Positions 9,049-18,240 are shown, counted from the first letter of the stretch. The stretch is DNA of 64,000 bases from Chryseobacterium sp. SN22 (GCF_008329705.1 NZ_VTSX01000001.1:62001-126000); one strand, 5' to 3'. Made by a program: numbers and translations. Notes: generated from the sequence alone by a model not told the origin.

Positions 9049-9521
9049 AAAGATTAATTGCAGCCATGTTGCTTTTTACAGGATCGCTGGTATTTTCCCA
9101 GTCGGTTCCTACGAAAGTCTATGAACAGGAGAACTATTCCGTCACTCTGCCGGAGGGATGGAAAGTAACGGATGACAGTAACATCATCAATATCTTCCCA
9201 GGCAACGAAGTAGGTGCCATTACCATTTCAGAATACCATGGCCTGAATCTCCCGAAAACGGAAACCAAAAAATTTATTTTGGCCCTCTACAAATCTGCGG
9301 ACGACGAAAGCAAAATCAAATCCAGAAGCGGAAAAAAAGGCTACACCGAATACCGGTACGAGTATTTTGATGAAAAAGAAAAACTCTTCTGGATTACCAA
9401 AGTTCTTCAGAAAGACAAAGACCTGTTTCTGGTGACCATCAACTGCAGACAGAAATACTGGAACGGAAATTACATGAAGCTTTTCAACGAAGCTTTCGAC
9501 AGTTTTACAATAAAGAAATAA
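9045..9521 (+). CDS. Small secreted protein, possibly a PsbP/DUF1795-like fold
   Basis: This 158-residue protein starts at the ATG overlapping the idi stop codon. It has a clear signal peptide cleaved after LVFSQ. The mature part begins with YSVTLPEGWKV, a pattern common in small periplasmic proteins of the PsbP/DUF1795 type, and alternates beta-strand-like segments up to the end. That fold assignment is a guess from the opening pattern. It is encoded between idi and gcvT with no room for a separate promoter, so it is probably part of that operon. Confidence 0.65.
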   Translation: MKRLIAAMLLFTGSLVFSQSVPTKVYEQENYSVTLPEGWKVTDDSNIINIFPGNEVGAITISEYHGLNLPKTETKKFILALYKSADDESKIKSRSGKKGYTEYRYEYFDEKEKLFWITKVLQKDKDLFLVTINCRQKYWNGNYMKLFNEAFDSFTIKK

Positions 9522-9535
9522 AATAAAAATTAAAC

Positions 9536-10612
9536 ATGAAGAAAACAGCATTGTACGACAAGCATGCATCCTTAGGCGCTAAAATCGTACCTTTTGCAGG
9601 ATTTGAAATGCCTGTACAATATTCCGGAGTTACCGAAGAGCATTTTGCCGTAAGAGAAAAAGCGGGCCTGTTTGATGTTTCCCACATGGGGCAGTTTTTC
9701 ATCGAAGGAGCAGGTTCCAAAGAACTTCTGCAGTACGTTACCACCAACAATGTGGATGCGCTTGAAAACGGAAAAGCACAATACTCATGTCTTCCGAATG
9801 AAAACGGAGGGATCGTGGACGACCTTATCGTTTACAAAATGGAGGATCACAAATACTTCGTGGTAGTCAATGCTTCAAACATCGATAAAGACTGGAACCA
9901 TATTTCCAAATACAATACGTTCGGAGCAAAAATGACGAACGCTTCAGACAATATGTCCTTATTAGCCGTTCAGGGTCCGAAAGCGACGGAAATCCTTCAG
10001 AAACTGACGGAAACCGATCTTTCGGAAATTCCTTACTATAACTTCACCGTAGGTTCTGTAGCTGGGGTAAACGACGTAATTATTTCCAACACCGGCTATA
10101 CCGGAAGCGGAGGTTTCGAAATCTATTTCAGAAATGAAGATGCTGTAAAACTTTGGGATGCGATCATCGAAGCGGGTGCAGAAGAAGGAATTATTCCTTG
10201 CGGGCTGGCTGCCAGAGATACGCTGCGTCTGGAAAAAGGATTCTGCCTGTACGGAAACGATATCGACGATACCACTTCCCCGATCGAAGCAGGTTTGGGA
10301 TGGATCACGAAATTCGATAAGGATTTTGTTTCCAAAGAAACTTTTGCCAAGCAAAAAGAAGAAGGGGTAACCCGAAAACTGGTTGGTTTTGAGCTGACTG
10401 ACAAAGGCGTTCCGAGACACGACTACCCTGTGGTGGATGCGGAAGGCAATGTAATCGGAAAAGTAACTTCGGGTACCCAGTCGCCAATGAAAAAAGTCGG
10501 TTTAGGTCTTGCTTATGTAGATAAGCCGCACTTTAAGCTGGGTTCTGAAATCTTCATCCAGGTAAGAAACAAAAACATTCCGGCAAAAGTGGTGAAAGCC
10601 CCTTTCGTATAA
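9536..10612 (+). CDS. gcvT: Glycine cleavage system T protein (aminomethyltransferase)
   Basis: GcvT transfers the methylene group from the aminomethyl-lipoyl H protein to tetrahydrofolate and releases ammonia. The 358-residue protein has the family signatures: the FDVSHMGQ block near residue 47, the folate-site [14 protein letters not shown], and [13 protein letters not shown]. It starts 14 bases after the preceding gene and ends at an intrinsic terminator (10635-10665). The other gcv genes are not in this window. No glycine riboswitch fits in the short upstream gap. Confidence 0.96.
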   Translation: MKKTALYDKHASLGAKIVPFAGFEMPVQYSGVTEEHFAVREKAGLFDVSHMGQFFIEGAGSKELLQYVTTNNVDALENGKAQYSCLPNENGGIVDDLIVYKMEDHKYFVVVNASNIDKDWNHISKYNTFGAKMTNASDNMSLLAVQGPKATEILQKLTETDLSEIPYYNFTVGSVAGVNDVIISNTGYTGSGGFEIYFRNEDAVKLWDAIIEAGAEEGIIPCGLAARDTLRLEKGFCLYGNDIDDTTSPIEAGLGWITKFDKDFVSKETFAKQKEEGVTRKLVGFELTDKGVPRHDYPVVDAEGNVIGKVTSGTQSPMKKVGLGLAYVDKPHFKLGSEIFIQVRNKNIPAKVVKAPFV

Positions 10613-10634
10613 ACGGAAAATCAAATATCAATAG

Positions 10635-10665
10635 CCGTTCTGTAGCATTACAGGACGGTTTTTTT
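10635..10665 (+). terminator. Intrinsic terminator of the idi-gcvT unit
   Basis: A 10-bp stem (10635-10644 against 10649-10658, one G-U pair) with a GCAT loop is followed by seven T residues. Confidence 0.8.
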
Positions 10666-10720
10666 ATGCCATTCCATCAGGTGGCATTTTTCTTGTACCC
10701 CAATTCTGAAAATTTTTAAT

Positions 10721-11089
10721 ATGAAAGTTCTGAAAAAAACAGCCGCTTTAGGCATTCTTTTGTTCGGCATGCATTTCGCCAGCGCCCAGGCCGGCATCAA
10801 CAGTCAGAGCGCCGGTACCATTACCGTAGACGGCGTCGGCCAGACAAAAACATATTCTTCAGATGGAGGAACAGCAATTATCTCAGGCGTGAAGAATGTC
10901 ATCACCATTAACGGGAATCTCACAAGGCTTGAAGTATCCGGGTCCGGCAACACCGTGTATATTGACAAAATTTCCCGGATCTCCGTAGAAGGCACCGATA
11001 ATAAGATCTTCTACAGCAATTCACCCAACAAGAACGGTAAGCCCAGCATCTCTTCTACCGGCGTAGGCAACAGCGTCCGTAAAAAATAA
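10721..11089 (+). CDS. DUF3060-like secreted beta-repeat protein
   Basis: The 122-residue protein has a signal peptide ending at ASAQ and a mature region rich in short strands. Repeating elements include ISGVKNVITINGN, LEVSGSGNTVYID and ISVEGTDNKIFYS. This x-G-x-x-N-x-[VI] periodicity is typical of DUF3060 and related right-handed beta-helix surface proteins. It is probably periplasmic or cell-surface. It is monocistronic; its exact role is unknown. Confidence 0.7.
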   Translation: MKVLKKTAALGILLFGMHFASAQAGINSQSAGTITVDGVGQTKTYSSDGGTAIISGVKNVITINGNLTRLEVSGSGNTVYIDKISRISVEGTDNKIFYSNSPNKNGKPSISSTGVGNSVRKK

Positions 11090-11201
11090 CAATATTTCAA
11101 TTTTAATAAAGGACTTTGGATTTAAGGAAATCGGAGCCTTTTTGTTGTAATGACGAACTTTTTACAAAATGGATTTCAGGAGGCACTTCTTACATACAGT
11201 A

Positions 11202-11234
11202 AAACCTAACGGGCTTTGAAAACCCGTTAGGTTT
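11202..11234 (-). terminator. Terminator containing a stop codon in its stem
   Basis: A perfect 12-bp inverted repeat (AAACCTAACGGG at 11202-11213 against 11223-11234) lies at the end of the minus-strand membrane-protein gene. The gene's TAA stop lies inside the stem. Confidence 0.75.
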
Positions 11235-11673
11235 GTCGTTCCTTCATTACGAAATTCACTCTTATTAATATGATAACCGCTGATATGAAAAACGGAATCC
11301 CTCCTATTAATGAAAATGTATCGATCCCGGACTCCGGAAAATCCCTCACCAGAAAAAGAAACACCAGCACAAGGATTGAACAAAAAACCGTAATAAGCGT
11401 TTTCTTCAATTTCCATGGTTCAGCCCGTAAACTTATTAAAAGTAATATCTGGCAGATGAACGAAATAAGAGCGACGGGTACTAATCTGTCATCATAAGAT
11501 CCTAATAGATTCACATCCCCATCCCGGATAAATTTAAAGCCCAGAATTTCATAGATAAATAAGATGCCAAGACCATGTCCCGCACCGATGACAATACATC
11601 CGTTTAAAATTACGGTAAGCCAGCTTAAAAAATTCAGTGTTTCATTGCATAAAACCTCATAGGTTTCTGAAAG
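11227..11673 (-). pseudogene. Small membrane protein gene with a disrupted N-terminus
   Basis: The frame ending at 11227 encodes hydrophobic segments (LVPVALISFICQILLLISL, ITVFCSILVLVFLFLV, IGGIPFFISAVIILI). A GTG at 11514 could start a 95-residue protein. However, the same frame stays open for 53 more codons to 11673, and that part also encodes a convincing membrane helix (WLTVILNGCIVIGAGHGLGI), yet it contains no ATG, GTG or TTG. An ATG at 11643-11645 is in another frame and meets TGA after three codons. The simplest reading is a frameshift just after the original start. The family is unknown. Confidence 0.55.
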
Positions 11674-11682
11674 CTATGAGGT
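11654..11682 (-). terminator. Terminator of the ArsC/Spx-like gene
   Basis: A 9-bp perfect inverted repeat (ACCTCATAG, 11654-11662, against 11674-11682). The stop codon of the minus-strand gene lies in the proximal arm, as in the neighbouring hairpin at 11202. Confidence 0.65.
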
Positions 11683-12036
11683 CTGGTTATTATTCATATA
11701 TTCCTTCAGCTCCTCCACATTTTTCTTATCATTTCCGATAAAAATCCGGTCATCAGTTATAAAAACCGGACGTCTGAGAAACGAATAATGATCAAGCAAT
11801 AAATCTCTGAAATCATTTTCCGTCAATGTTTTTACCTCCAGTCCTCTCTGCTTGATCTGGGTAGATTTTTTACTGAACAGCGCTTCGTAAGAATTTGTTT
11901 TCTCATACATTTCGGCAAGTTCGCCTTCGGTAACCGGTTCTTTCTTGATTTCCCGGATCTCCCAGCCGGTAAGGTCGAATTGGGCAAGGATCTTCCGGCA
12001 GGTGTCGCAGGTTTTCAGGTAGAATACTTTTTTCAT
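11674..12036 (-). CDS. ArsC/Spx-family thioredoxin-fold protein
   Basis: The 120-residue protein has the ArsC-family architecture. An N-terminal strand leads to a CDTC motif near residues 10-13, followed by a helix, EIREIKKEPV, and the late LLDHYSFLRRPVFITDDR with the conserved RRP. This fits the arsenate reductase-like / YffB / Spx group. The CxxC in place of the single catalytic Cys of classical ArsC suggests a redox or regulatory role rather than arsenate detoxification. No ars genes are nearby. It is monocistronic. Confidence 0.8.
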   Translation of the reverse strand: MKKVFYLKTCDTCRKILAQFDLTGWEIREIKKEPVTEGELAEMYEKTNSYEALFSKKSTQIKQRGLEVKTLTENDFRDLLLDHYSFLRRPVFITDDRIFIGNDKKNVEELKEYMNNNQTS

Positions 12037-12134
12037 AGTTCTCTTCAGTAGTTTGTTTACATTTCGGTTTTCAAAAGTAAGATTTAATCCAAACTTTTAA
12101 AAATTATAAATACCTTTATTCAAATTTTAAAAGG

Positions 12135-12602
12135 ATGGAAAACAAACCGGTTACCTTTCAGTTTATTTCAGAACCTTCGGATGTGAATTACGGAGGAAAT
12201 GTACATGGTGGAAGTGTCATGAAATGGATCGACCAGGCGGGTTATGCCTGCGCCACAACCTGGAGCGGAAATTATTCAGTGACCGTCTACGTGGGCGGGA
12301 TCCGTTTTTATGAGCCGATCAAGATCGGGGAAGTAGTAAAAGTGGAAGCACAGGTTATTTATACGGGTTCTTCGAGCATGCATATTTCCATCAATGTATT
12401 TTCAAGAAACCTGAAACAGCCGAAATTCGATAAGAAAACCCACTGCATCATTGTTTTTGTAGCGGTGGATGAAAACGGCAAGAAGCTTCCCGTTCCCAAA
12501 TGGATCCCGGAAACCGAAGAAGAAAAGCAGCAGGAACAGTACGCGATCCGCCTGATGCAGCTCCGGACGCAGATCGAAGATGAAATGAAACCTTTTTTAT
12601 AA
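12135..12602 (+). CDS. Acyl-CoA thioesterase, hotdog fold
   Basis: The 155-residue protein matches the YciA/ACOT12-like acyl-CoA hydrolases that cleave acyl-CoA to free acid and CoA in the cytoplasm. The active-site loop NVHGGSVMKWIDQAG contains the conserved Asn and the catalytic acidic residue (Asp), and VGGIRFYEPI is the second conserved block. The chain specificity cannot be read. It is followed by a single base before the next gene's ATG, so the two are probably co-transcribed. Confidence 0.88.
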   Translation: MENKPVTFQFISEPSDVNYGGNVHGGSVMKWIDQAGYACATTWSGNYSVTVYVGGIRFYEPIKIGEVVKVEAQVIYTGSSSMHISINVFSRNLKQPKFDKKTHCIIVFVAVDENGKKLPVPKWIPETEEEKQQEQYAIRLMQLRTQIEDEMKPFL

Positions 12603-12603
12603 C

Positions 12604-13473
12604 ATGCAGCGAAAAGATTTTATCAGACTTTCTTCACTGGGATTCCTGGGATTGTATTCCTGTGGAATTTCTAATTTTAAAAGCAAGACAGAGACATTGG
12701 GCATTCAATTATACACCGTCCGGGATGCGATTTCAGAAGACTTGGAAAAAACACTGGAACGACTGGCGGGCTTAGGCTTTACGCAACTTGAAATCTACGG
12801 TTACAACGGAACATTTTTCGGGAAAACCCGGAATGAATTTCAGATGATCCTCAAAAATACCGGACTGAAAGTCATCAGCTCCCATCACACCACCGGAATT
12901 CTACATAAAGACCGGGGAACTTTGCTAAACAGTTGGGAACAATCCGTGGAAGACCTTCACTTCATCGGTGCGGAATATATGGTCTGCTCCTATCTTTTTC
13001 CTGAAGAAAGAACTGCGGAAAATTACCGGAAGCTCCCCGAACTGCTGAATCACTCAGGGGAAGCAGCCCATAAAGCCGGAATCCAGTTCGCTTACCACAA
13101 CCATGATTTTGAGTTTGAAAAGTTTGATGAATCGGACAATATTTATGATTTCATTTTAAAACATTCTTCCCCAGAACTGGTGAAAATGGAGCTCGACCTG
13201 TATTGGATGGCAAAAGCAGGAATCGATCCGTTGGTTTATTTTGAAAAGCATCCGAAACGATTCCCGCTGTGGCACGTGAAAGACATGAAAGCCGGCTCAA
13301 AGGATTTTGCCGAAATCGGAAACGGGACCATCGGTTTTGAAAGAATTTTTAAAGCCCGGGAAAAAGCAGGTCTGCAGTATTGGTTTTTGGAGCAGGATTC
13401 GAGTGATAAGGATATGTTTGAAAGCATTAAAATAAGTAAAAAATATATTTCTGAACATCCTTATTTTAAATAA
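12604..13473 (+). CDS. Sugar phosphate isomerase/epimerase family protein, exported
   Basis: This 289-residue TIM-barrel protein belongs to the xylose isomerase-like (AP endonuclease 2) superfamily. Typical elements are LGIQLYTVRD at the start of the barrel, YHNHDFEF with metal-binding residues, MELDLYWMAKAG, and the C-terminal WFLEQDSS. The N-terminus MQRKDFIRLSSLGFLGLYSCG resembles an export signal with a lipobox-like LYSC, so it may be a periplasmic lipoprotein. The substrate is unknown. It lies between a thioesterase and a GLPGLI gene; no pathway link is evident. Confidence 0.82.
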   Translation: MQRKDFIRLSSLGFLGLYSCGISNFKSKTETLGIQLYTVRDAISEDLEKTLERLAGLGFTQLEIYGYNGTFFGKTRNEFQMILKNTGLKVISSHHTTGILHKDRGTLLNSWEQSVEDLHFIGAEYMVCSYLFPEERTAENYRKLPELLNHSGEAAHKAGIQFAYHNHDFEFEKFDESDNIYDFILKHSSPELVKMELDLYWMAKAGIDPLVYFEKHPKRFPLWHVKDMKAGSKDFAEIGNGTIGFERIFKAREKAGLQYWFLEQDSSDKDMFESIKISKKYISEHPYFK

Positions 13474-13495
13474 AATCCGATCAAAAAGATGAATC

Positions 13496-14332
13496 ATGAA
13501 AAAAATTCCAACACTCTTTTTTATATTGATTATCAGCGCACTGAATTCACAGACGCATCGGTTTATCTATGAGCTTCAGTGGAAAATGGATTCTACCGAC
13601 GCAGATTATCAGAAATACAACATGATTCTGGATATCAATTCCAGAGAAGTGAAATTTTACGGAAGAGATCTTTTGGTTGCCGACTCCCTGAATAAAAAGT
13701 TCGGAAATAGGGATAACAGGCATATTGACATGACCGGGCAAGTGGTAAAAAGGAAAACAAATACCATTGAAAATGAAAATTTTATCAATATTAAATTTGA
13801 ATATTATTCATTTAAAACCACCGACAAAATAAACTGGAAGATCTCCGGCGAAACCAGACAGGTCCAGCAATATATGCTGCAAAAGGCAACTGCAACATTT
13901 GGAGGAAGAAATTGGGTAGCGTGGTTCAGCAGGGAGATCCCCTTTAATGAAGGACCTTTCAAATTTTCCGGGCTTCCGGGCCTGGTTTTCGAAATTTACG
14001 ATACAAAGAAAAACTTCATTTATAACCTTATTAAAAGTCAGGAGCTGCCGGAAACATTTCATACGGAAGACTTTCTAGAATCCAATTTTGGAAATAAAGC
14101 CATTTCTATTAATGAAAAACAGAGGCAAAAGCTTTTAACGGAATTTTTTAATGATCCTTTTTCATTTGAAAGAACAAATTTAAATAACGATAACCGTTTA
14201 AACATCAATATCAACGGAAAAGAAATTTCTAGCATTGATGAACTGAATGCTCAGGTCAAAAACATGCAGAAGGTCATCAAGAAGTACAATAATCCTGTTG
14301 AAATTGACAAGGCGATGCATTATAAAAATTAA
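13496..14332 (+). CDS. GLPGLI family secreted protein
   Basis: The 278-residue protein has a signal peptide (ending near ALNSQT) and the family-defining GLPGLVFEIYD stretch around residue 160. It also has the preceding WVAWFSREIPFNEGPFKF block. GLPGLI proteins are widespread and multi-copy in Bacteroidota; their biochemical role is not established. A second member occurs at 21235-22059, at the end of the RiPP operon, with the same layout including the final NNP-[VI]-E-[IL]-D motif. It starts 22 bases after the isomerase-like gene. Confidence 0.88.
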   Translation: MKKIPTLFFILIISALNSQTHRFIYELQWKMDSTDADYQKYNMILDINSREVKFYGRDLLVADSLNKKFGNRDNRHIDMTGQVVKRKTNTIENENFINIKFEYYSFKTTDKINWKISGETRQVQQYMLQKATATFGGRNWVAWFSREIPFNEGPFKFSGLPGLVFEIYDTKKNFIYNLIKSQELPETFHTEDFLESNFGNKAISINEKQRQKLLTEFFNDPFSFERTNLNNDNRLNININGKEISSIDELNAQVKNMQKVIKKYNNPVEIDKAMHYKN

Positions 14333-14455
14333 AAATTATTTTTATCTTTGCCTTACAAAAGGAAATGGTGTTCTTCCTTCCCCAACCGCCTCGTTTCTAA
14401 CGGGCTGATGACGCCTGATTAATAGATTATCAACCATAATTTGATCAGGAAAATC

Positions 14456-15760
14456 ATGTCTAAAATCCAGCGAACTTTAAGCACAAGTTTTCAATTTTAT
14501 ATCCGGTTTTTTTTCAGGAGATACCCGTCGCTTCCGTATATTATCAAATGGCTTTTGATCAGCGCGATCATCGGTGCTCTTGTCGGAACTGCTTGTGCAG
14601 GATTTTTAACGTCTTTACAGTGGGCAACGGATTTCCGGGAAAGCCATGTGTGGATTATTGCTTTTCTGCCGGTTGCAGGATTTCTGGTCGGGGCTTTATA
14701 CCACTATCTCGGTAAAGAGGTAGAAGCGGGAAATAACCTGCTTCTTGAAAATATCCACGAGCCAAAAGAGACCATTCCTCTGAAAATGGCGCCTTTCGTT
14801 TATCTGGGAACCATTGTTACCCACTTTTTCGGCGGATCGGCAGGACGCGAAGGAACCGCACTGCAAATGGCCGGAGCGATTGCCGATCAGCTGGCCAGAC
14901 CTTTCAGGCTTAATAAAGACGATCGCAAGGTCCTGCTCATTTCAGCAATGGCCGCGGGATTCGGTTCGGTTTTCGGTACGCCTCTGGCGGGAGCCGTTTT
15001 CGGGCTGGAAGTTTTCCTGATCGGAAGAATCCGTTACAATGCCCTTTTTCCTGCTTTTGCATCTGCGGTTTTAGGCGATATCGTTACCAATCTCTGGAAT
15101 GCAAAACATACGCATTACCATATTGATTTTATTCCGAAACCGGAATTTCTTCCGGTTGTCTACAGTATTCTGGCAGGTATTGTCTTCGGAATCTGTGCAG
15201 CCGTATTCAGTAAACTGCTTCATAAAACCAGCCTCTTTTTTAAATCCAAAATAAAATATCCGCCGCTTCGTCCGGTCATTGGCGGGATTCTCGTGGCTGC
15301 TGCTGTTTCTGCAATAGACACAACCCGTTACATCGGATTGGGAATTCCCACCATCCTGGAATCTTTTACCCAACCCCTTCCCTTTCATGATTTCGCTTTA
15401 AAAATGATTTTTACGATCGTTACCCTTTCGGCAGGGTTTAAAGGTGGTGAAGTGACCCCGCTCTTCTTTATCGGAGCTACCCTGGGGAGTGCTTTATCAG
15501 TATTTGTTCCGCTTCCGTACGGTTTACTGGCAGGTATGGGATTTGTAGGCGTTTTTGCAGGAGCAACCAACACTCCGCTGGCCTGCACCCTGATGGGCAT
15601 TGAATTGTTCGGGGCCGAATGCGGAGTCTATGTGGCCATTGCCTGTGTGGTCTCCTACCTGTTTTCCGGAAACAACAGCATCTACACGAAACAGAAAATC
15701 GGGGAAGCTAAAAATAAGAGGTTTGAACATCTGACGGATAAGAGCTTTAAGGATGTATGA
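14456..15760 (+). CDS. ClC-family chloride channel / H+-Cl- antiporter
   Basis: The 434-residue membrane protein has about ten hydrophobic segments. It carries the ClC selectivity-filter motif GSAGREGTALQMAG, in which the gating Glu is retained, and the later GGEVTPLFFIGATLG and GATNTPLACTLMGIE blocks. It would move chloride, and possibly protons, across the inner membrane. I used the ATG at 14456 rather than an in-frame TTG at 14441. No CBS domain follows the channel. It is monocistronic. Confidence 0.92.
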   Translation: MSKIQRTLSTSFQFYIRFFFRRYPSLPYIIKWLLISAIIGALVGTACAGFLTSLQWATDFRESHVWIIAFLPVAGFLVGALYHYLGKEVEAGNNLLLENIHEPKETIPLKMAPFVYLGTIVTHFFGGSAGREGTALQMAGAIADQLARPFRLNKDDRKVLLISAMAAGFGSVFGTPLAGAVFGLEVFLIGRIRYNALFPAFASAVLGDIVTNLWNAKHTHYHIDFIPKPEFLPVVYSILAGIVFGICAAVFSKLLHKTSLFFKSKIKYPPLRPVIGGILVAAAVSAIDTTRYIGLGIPTILESFTQPLPFHDFALKMIFTIVTLSAGFKGGEVTPLFFIGATLGSALSVFVPLPYGLLAGMGFVGVFAGATNTPLACTLMGIELFGAECGVYVAIACVVSYLFSGNNSIYTKQKIGEAKNKRFEHLTDKSFKDV

Positions 15761-16161
15761 TTGACGGATGATGGATAATAAATGATGGGCAAATGTTATG
15801 TTAACTCAAAGCAGACATCCGATTAGTAGCTGGAAGAGGATGCTGGACGTTTTTGTCAGTGTCACCAAATGTCTAAATATCGAATGTTTCTTAAATTGTT
15901 TATACCTATTAATTCGCAGATCCTCTGGAGCTTTTGGTTTTTCAACAGTTCTTCAGTGCGTAATGAATTGCAAATCTGTTTTAGTGTTTTTATTCTGCAG
16001 CTTTTATAAGCACCTGCGCGCTGCGGATCTTAAAACAGATCATGATAAAAATCCTCCGTGAGGTTCGTGTTCATAAAGCACAATGACAAAAACCTCCCGG
16101 AAGATCCGAAAGGCTTTTGCGTATTAAATGTGGAAATGTTTATTTCTAATTGAAATAGTTC
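15761..16161. other. Intergenic region, 400 bases, no supported gene
   Basis: A low-complexity stretch rich in GATGGAT-like words follows the ClC gene. The remainder contains an open frame of 87 codons (15798-16061) with no protein-like character. I see no promoter or terminator that I can defend. Confidence 0.5.
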
Positions 16162-16350
16162 TTATACAGCATCGTTACAAGTGTAAACCTGCGGACAAGC
16201 GATGTACTGAGCGCAGTAAAACGGTCCTGTTACAGATCCTGAACAGCTGCATCCGCATTTTGAAAGATCCGGTGTTCCGCTGATTCCTCCTGTAATGTTT
16301 CTAAGATCTGCGTTCTTTAATTTCTTTGCGTTCTTTAAAAAATTTTGCAT
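16162..16350 (-). CDS. Bacteriocin-like Cys-rich peptide with double-glycine leader
   Basis: The 62-residue product has a leader of about 22 residues (MQNFLKNAKKLKNADLRNIT then GG). The 40-residue remainder contains six cysteines at 32, 34, 36, 46, 52 and 58. The leader pattern, with K-L-x3-x-L-x2-I-x-GG, is that of RiPP or bacteriocin-like precursors common in Chryseobacterium. I chose the ATG at 16350; an in-frame start at 16401 would add 17 residues that spoil the leader pattern. No modifying enzyme or peptide transporter is adjacent; an MFS gene and the grasp-with-spasm operon are the nearest neighbours. The activity is unknown. Confidence 0.75.
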   Translation of the reverse strand: MQNFLKNAKKLKNADLRNITGGISGTPDLSKCGCSCSGSVTGPFYCAQYIACPQVYTCNDAV

Positions 16351-16514
16351 TGTGATTGGCTTTGAGATTAAACAATTTAGTGATGTTTCAAAGTTAAACA
16401 AATATTAATTATTCACAGCATAATTTAATATGAATTTTGATAATTTGTTTATGTTGTTCTACTTATTAATGAGATAACGCAGAAAATGTATTAATTATTT
16501 CTTAAACACTTAAA

Positions 16515-17756
16515 TTATTCTACAAATTCGAGATCTTTATCATGGGTTTCCGATACGGTAAGAGCAGAATAAAACGCCAGTCCGAAGACGATCACGCCTA
16601 CCAGCGCTGCACTGAGAACCACCGAAAAATCTTTTTTGAAAAAATCAAACGCAAAAATCATCACCGGAACCAGTCCGCGCACCATATTCGGAACCGTGGT
16701 GGTTGCCGTATTCCTGATATTCGTGCCGAACTGTTCGGCGGCCAGCGTCACAAACATGGCCCAATAGCCCGTTCCCAGACCCAGCCACACGCAGAACATG
16801 TAGTATTTCGTCTCCGAATCCGTATTTCCGAACAGCATAATGGCGACGCCGACAATGGTAAAGGCGAGCATATAAAAGATAGCCATTTTCCGGGATTTCA
16901 GAAGATGCGAAATAAACCCGCTGGCGAGATCACCCGCAGAAATTCCTACATAGGCCCACATGATCGCCTTTCCGGGATTGAGGTTGGCAATGCCCATTTC
17001 CGGTGCAAACTGGTTGGCCAGTACGGCCAAAATCCCGATGCAGTACCAGGTGGGCAGCCCGACGGAAATACATTTCAGATATCGGATGAGGCGGTTTTTG
17101 TTGGTGAAAAACGAAATAAAATTTCCTTTGGAAACCGATTGGTGCTCGATATTTTTGTAGATCCCGGACTCGGAAACGCTGATTCTCAGGAACAGCAGCA
17201 TAATGCCCAGTATACCGCCGATGATGTAGGAAATATTCCATCCACCGGCCAGCTCTACGGTAAGTTGGGCCACTACAGCGCCCATCAGACCGAAACCCGC
17301 CACTACAGAGGTTCCGATGGCCCTCAGGCTCTTCGGCAGACTTTCGGAAACCAAAGTGATTCCGGCTCCAAGCTCGCCGGCAAGACCGATCCCGGCAATG
17401 AACCGTAATCCGGCGTATTGGTAAACCAAATATTCTTTCGGGAAATAAGGCAGAAAACCGCAGGCAATATTGGCCAGGGAATACACGAGAATGGATCCGA
17501 ACAGAACTGAGAGTCTTCCCTTTTTATCTCCGAAAATACCCCAGAAAATTCCTCCGATCAGCAGGCCGACCATCTGGGCATTCAGGATAAAGGTTCCGTC
17601 AATATCCGGGTTGAGGCCCAGTGCTTTCAGGCTTGGAATCCTGACAATGCCGAACAGCAGTAGGTCATAAATATCTACAAAGTAGCCCAAAGCGGAAATG
17701 ATAACGGGAATTGAGAAAATGTACTTCAGTTTCGAAGACAGCGAAAGTTCCTGCAT
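16515..17756 (-). CDS. Major facilitator superfamily transporter
   Basis: The 413-residue protein has about 12 membrane segments and the MFS loop motif GDKKGRLSVL between helices 2 and 3. The first helix region contains YFVDIYDLLLFG, and GLAGELGAGITLV follows, as in the metabolite:H+ symporter and sugar transporter branch. It imports or exports a small solute across the inner membrane; the substrate cannot be inferred. It lies between two putative RiPP loci, but nothing shows it is a peptide exporter. Confidence 0.88.
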   Translation of the reverse strand: MQELSLSSKLKYIFSIPVIISALGYFVDIYDLLLFGIVRIPSLKALGLNPDIDGTFILNAQMVGLLIGGIFWGIFGDKKGRLSVLFGSILVYSLANIACGFLPYFPKEYLVYQYAGLRFIAGIGLAGELGAGITLVSESLPKSLRAIGTSVVAGFGLMGAVVAQLTVELAGGWNISYIIGGILGIMLLFLRISVSESGIYKNIEHQSVSKGNFISFFTNKNRLIRYLKCISVGLPTWYCIGILAVLANQFAPEMGIANLNPGKAIMWAYVGISAGDLASGFISHLLKSRKMAIFYMLAFTIVGVAIMLFGNTDSETKYYMFCVWLGLGTGYWAMFVTLAAEQFGTNIRNTATTTVPNMVRGLVPVMIFAFDFFKKDFSVVLSAALVGVIVFGLAFYSALTVSETHDKDLEFVE

Positions 17757-18240
17757 GGTATTTTAAAATTTAACTAAAAATAAAAATTAATTTCAATCCT
17801 CCGGTATTTTAATTCCCGATTAAATTAATTTAACTGAAAAACAATGATCCGTTGATATTTTTAATTTTTAAATCAATATTTCGTGACTTTCTTCTCCTCT
17901 TTCTTCCATAAAGTTTACACTGCCCTAAAATTTTCAAAAGAATGTAAAAATCTCTTTTTTAAATCAAAAAATATATTTAAAATTGTAAATAATTAAATGA
18001 TTAATTGTTTTTGGATACTTAAATATCCTATCGGTTATTTTATCATTTAATGGAATAATAAATTAAAGTTCAGGCTTTTCTAAATTTTTATGATCAGCCA
18101 GGAGCCGAAAAATTTAAACATTCAGTATGCTGTAGTACGTAATGCAGCTGAAAAATGGATTAATAAGCCTGCAGACAGCACCAATGACGATCTAATGTGT
18201 CTAAACTTTGATCTGAGTATTAATTACAAAACTTTAAAAA
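17757..18240. other. Divergent AT-rich intergenic region upstream of the RiPP operon
   Basis: This 484-base, very AT-rich gap separates the divergent MFS gene and the precursor peptide gene and must carry both promoters. A sequence close to a -7 element, TAAACTTTG (TA plus three bases plus TTTG), lies at 18202-18210, 30 bases before the precursor ATG. It has no good -33 partner. An overlapping open frame (18090-18290) is not convincing as a gene. Confidence 0.4.

Noticed and set aside
9522..9535. Glycine riboswitch before gcvT
   Set aside because: The gap to the preceding gene is only 14 bases, too short for the aptamer.
11674..12036. Arsenate reductase as part of an arsenic resistance locus
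   Set aside because: No ars genes are nearby and the CxxC motif fits the broader Spx/YffB group.
15798..16061. Open frame of 87 codons after the ClC gene
   Set aside because: The translation has no domain, signal or plausible composition and begins in low-complexity DNA; it looks like chance.
16542..17408. Long plus-strand frame of 288 codons opposite the MFS gene
   Set aside because: Its composition (His, Arg, Gln rich) is that of an antisense shadow; the minus-strand frame is a clear transporter.
16515..17756. MFS transporter as the exporter of the RiPP product
   Set aside because: It is divergent, its signature fits metabolite transport, and no peptidase domain is present. Proximity alone is not evidence.
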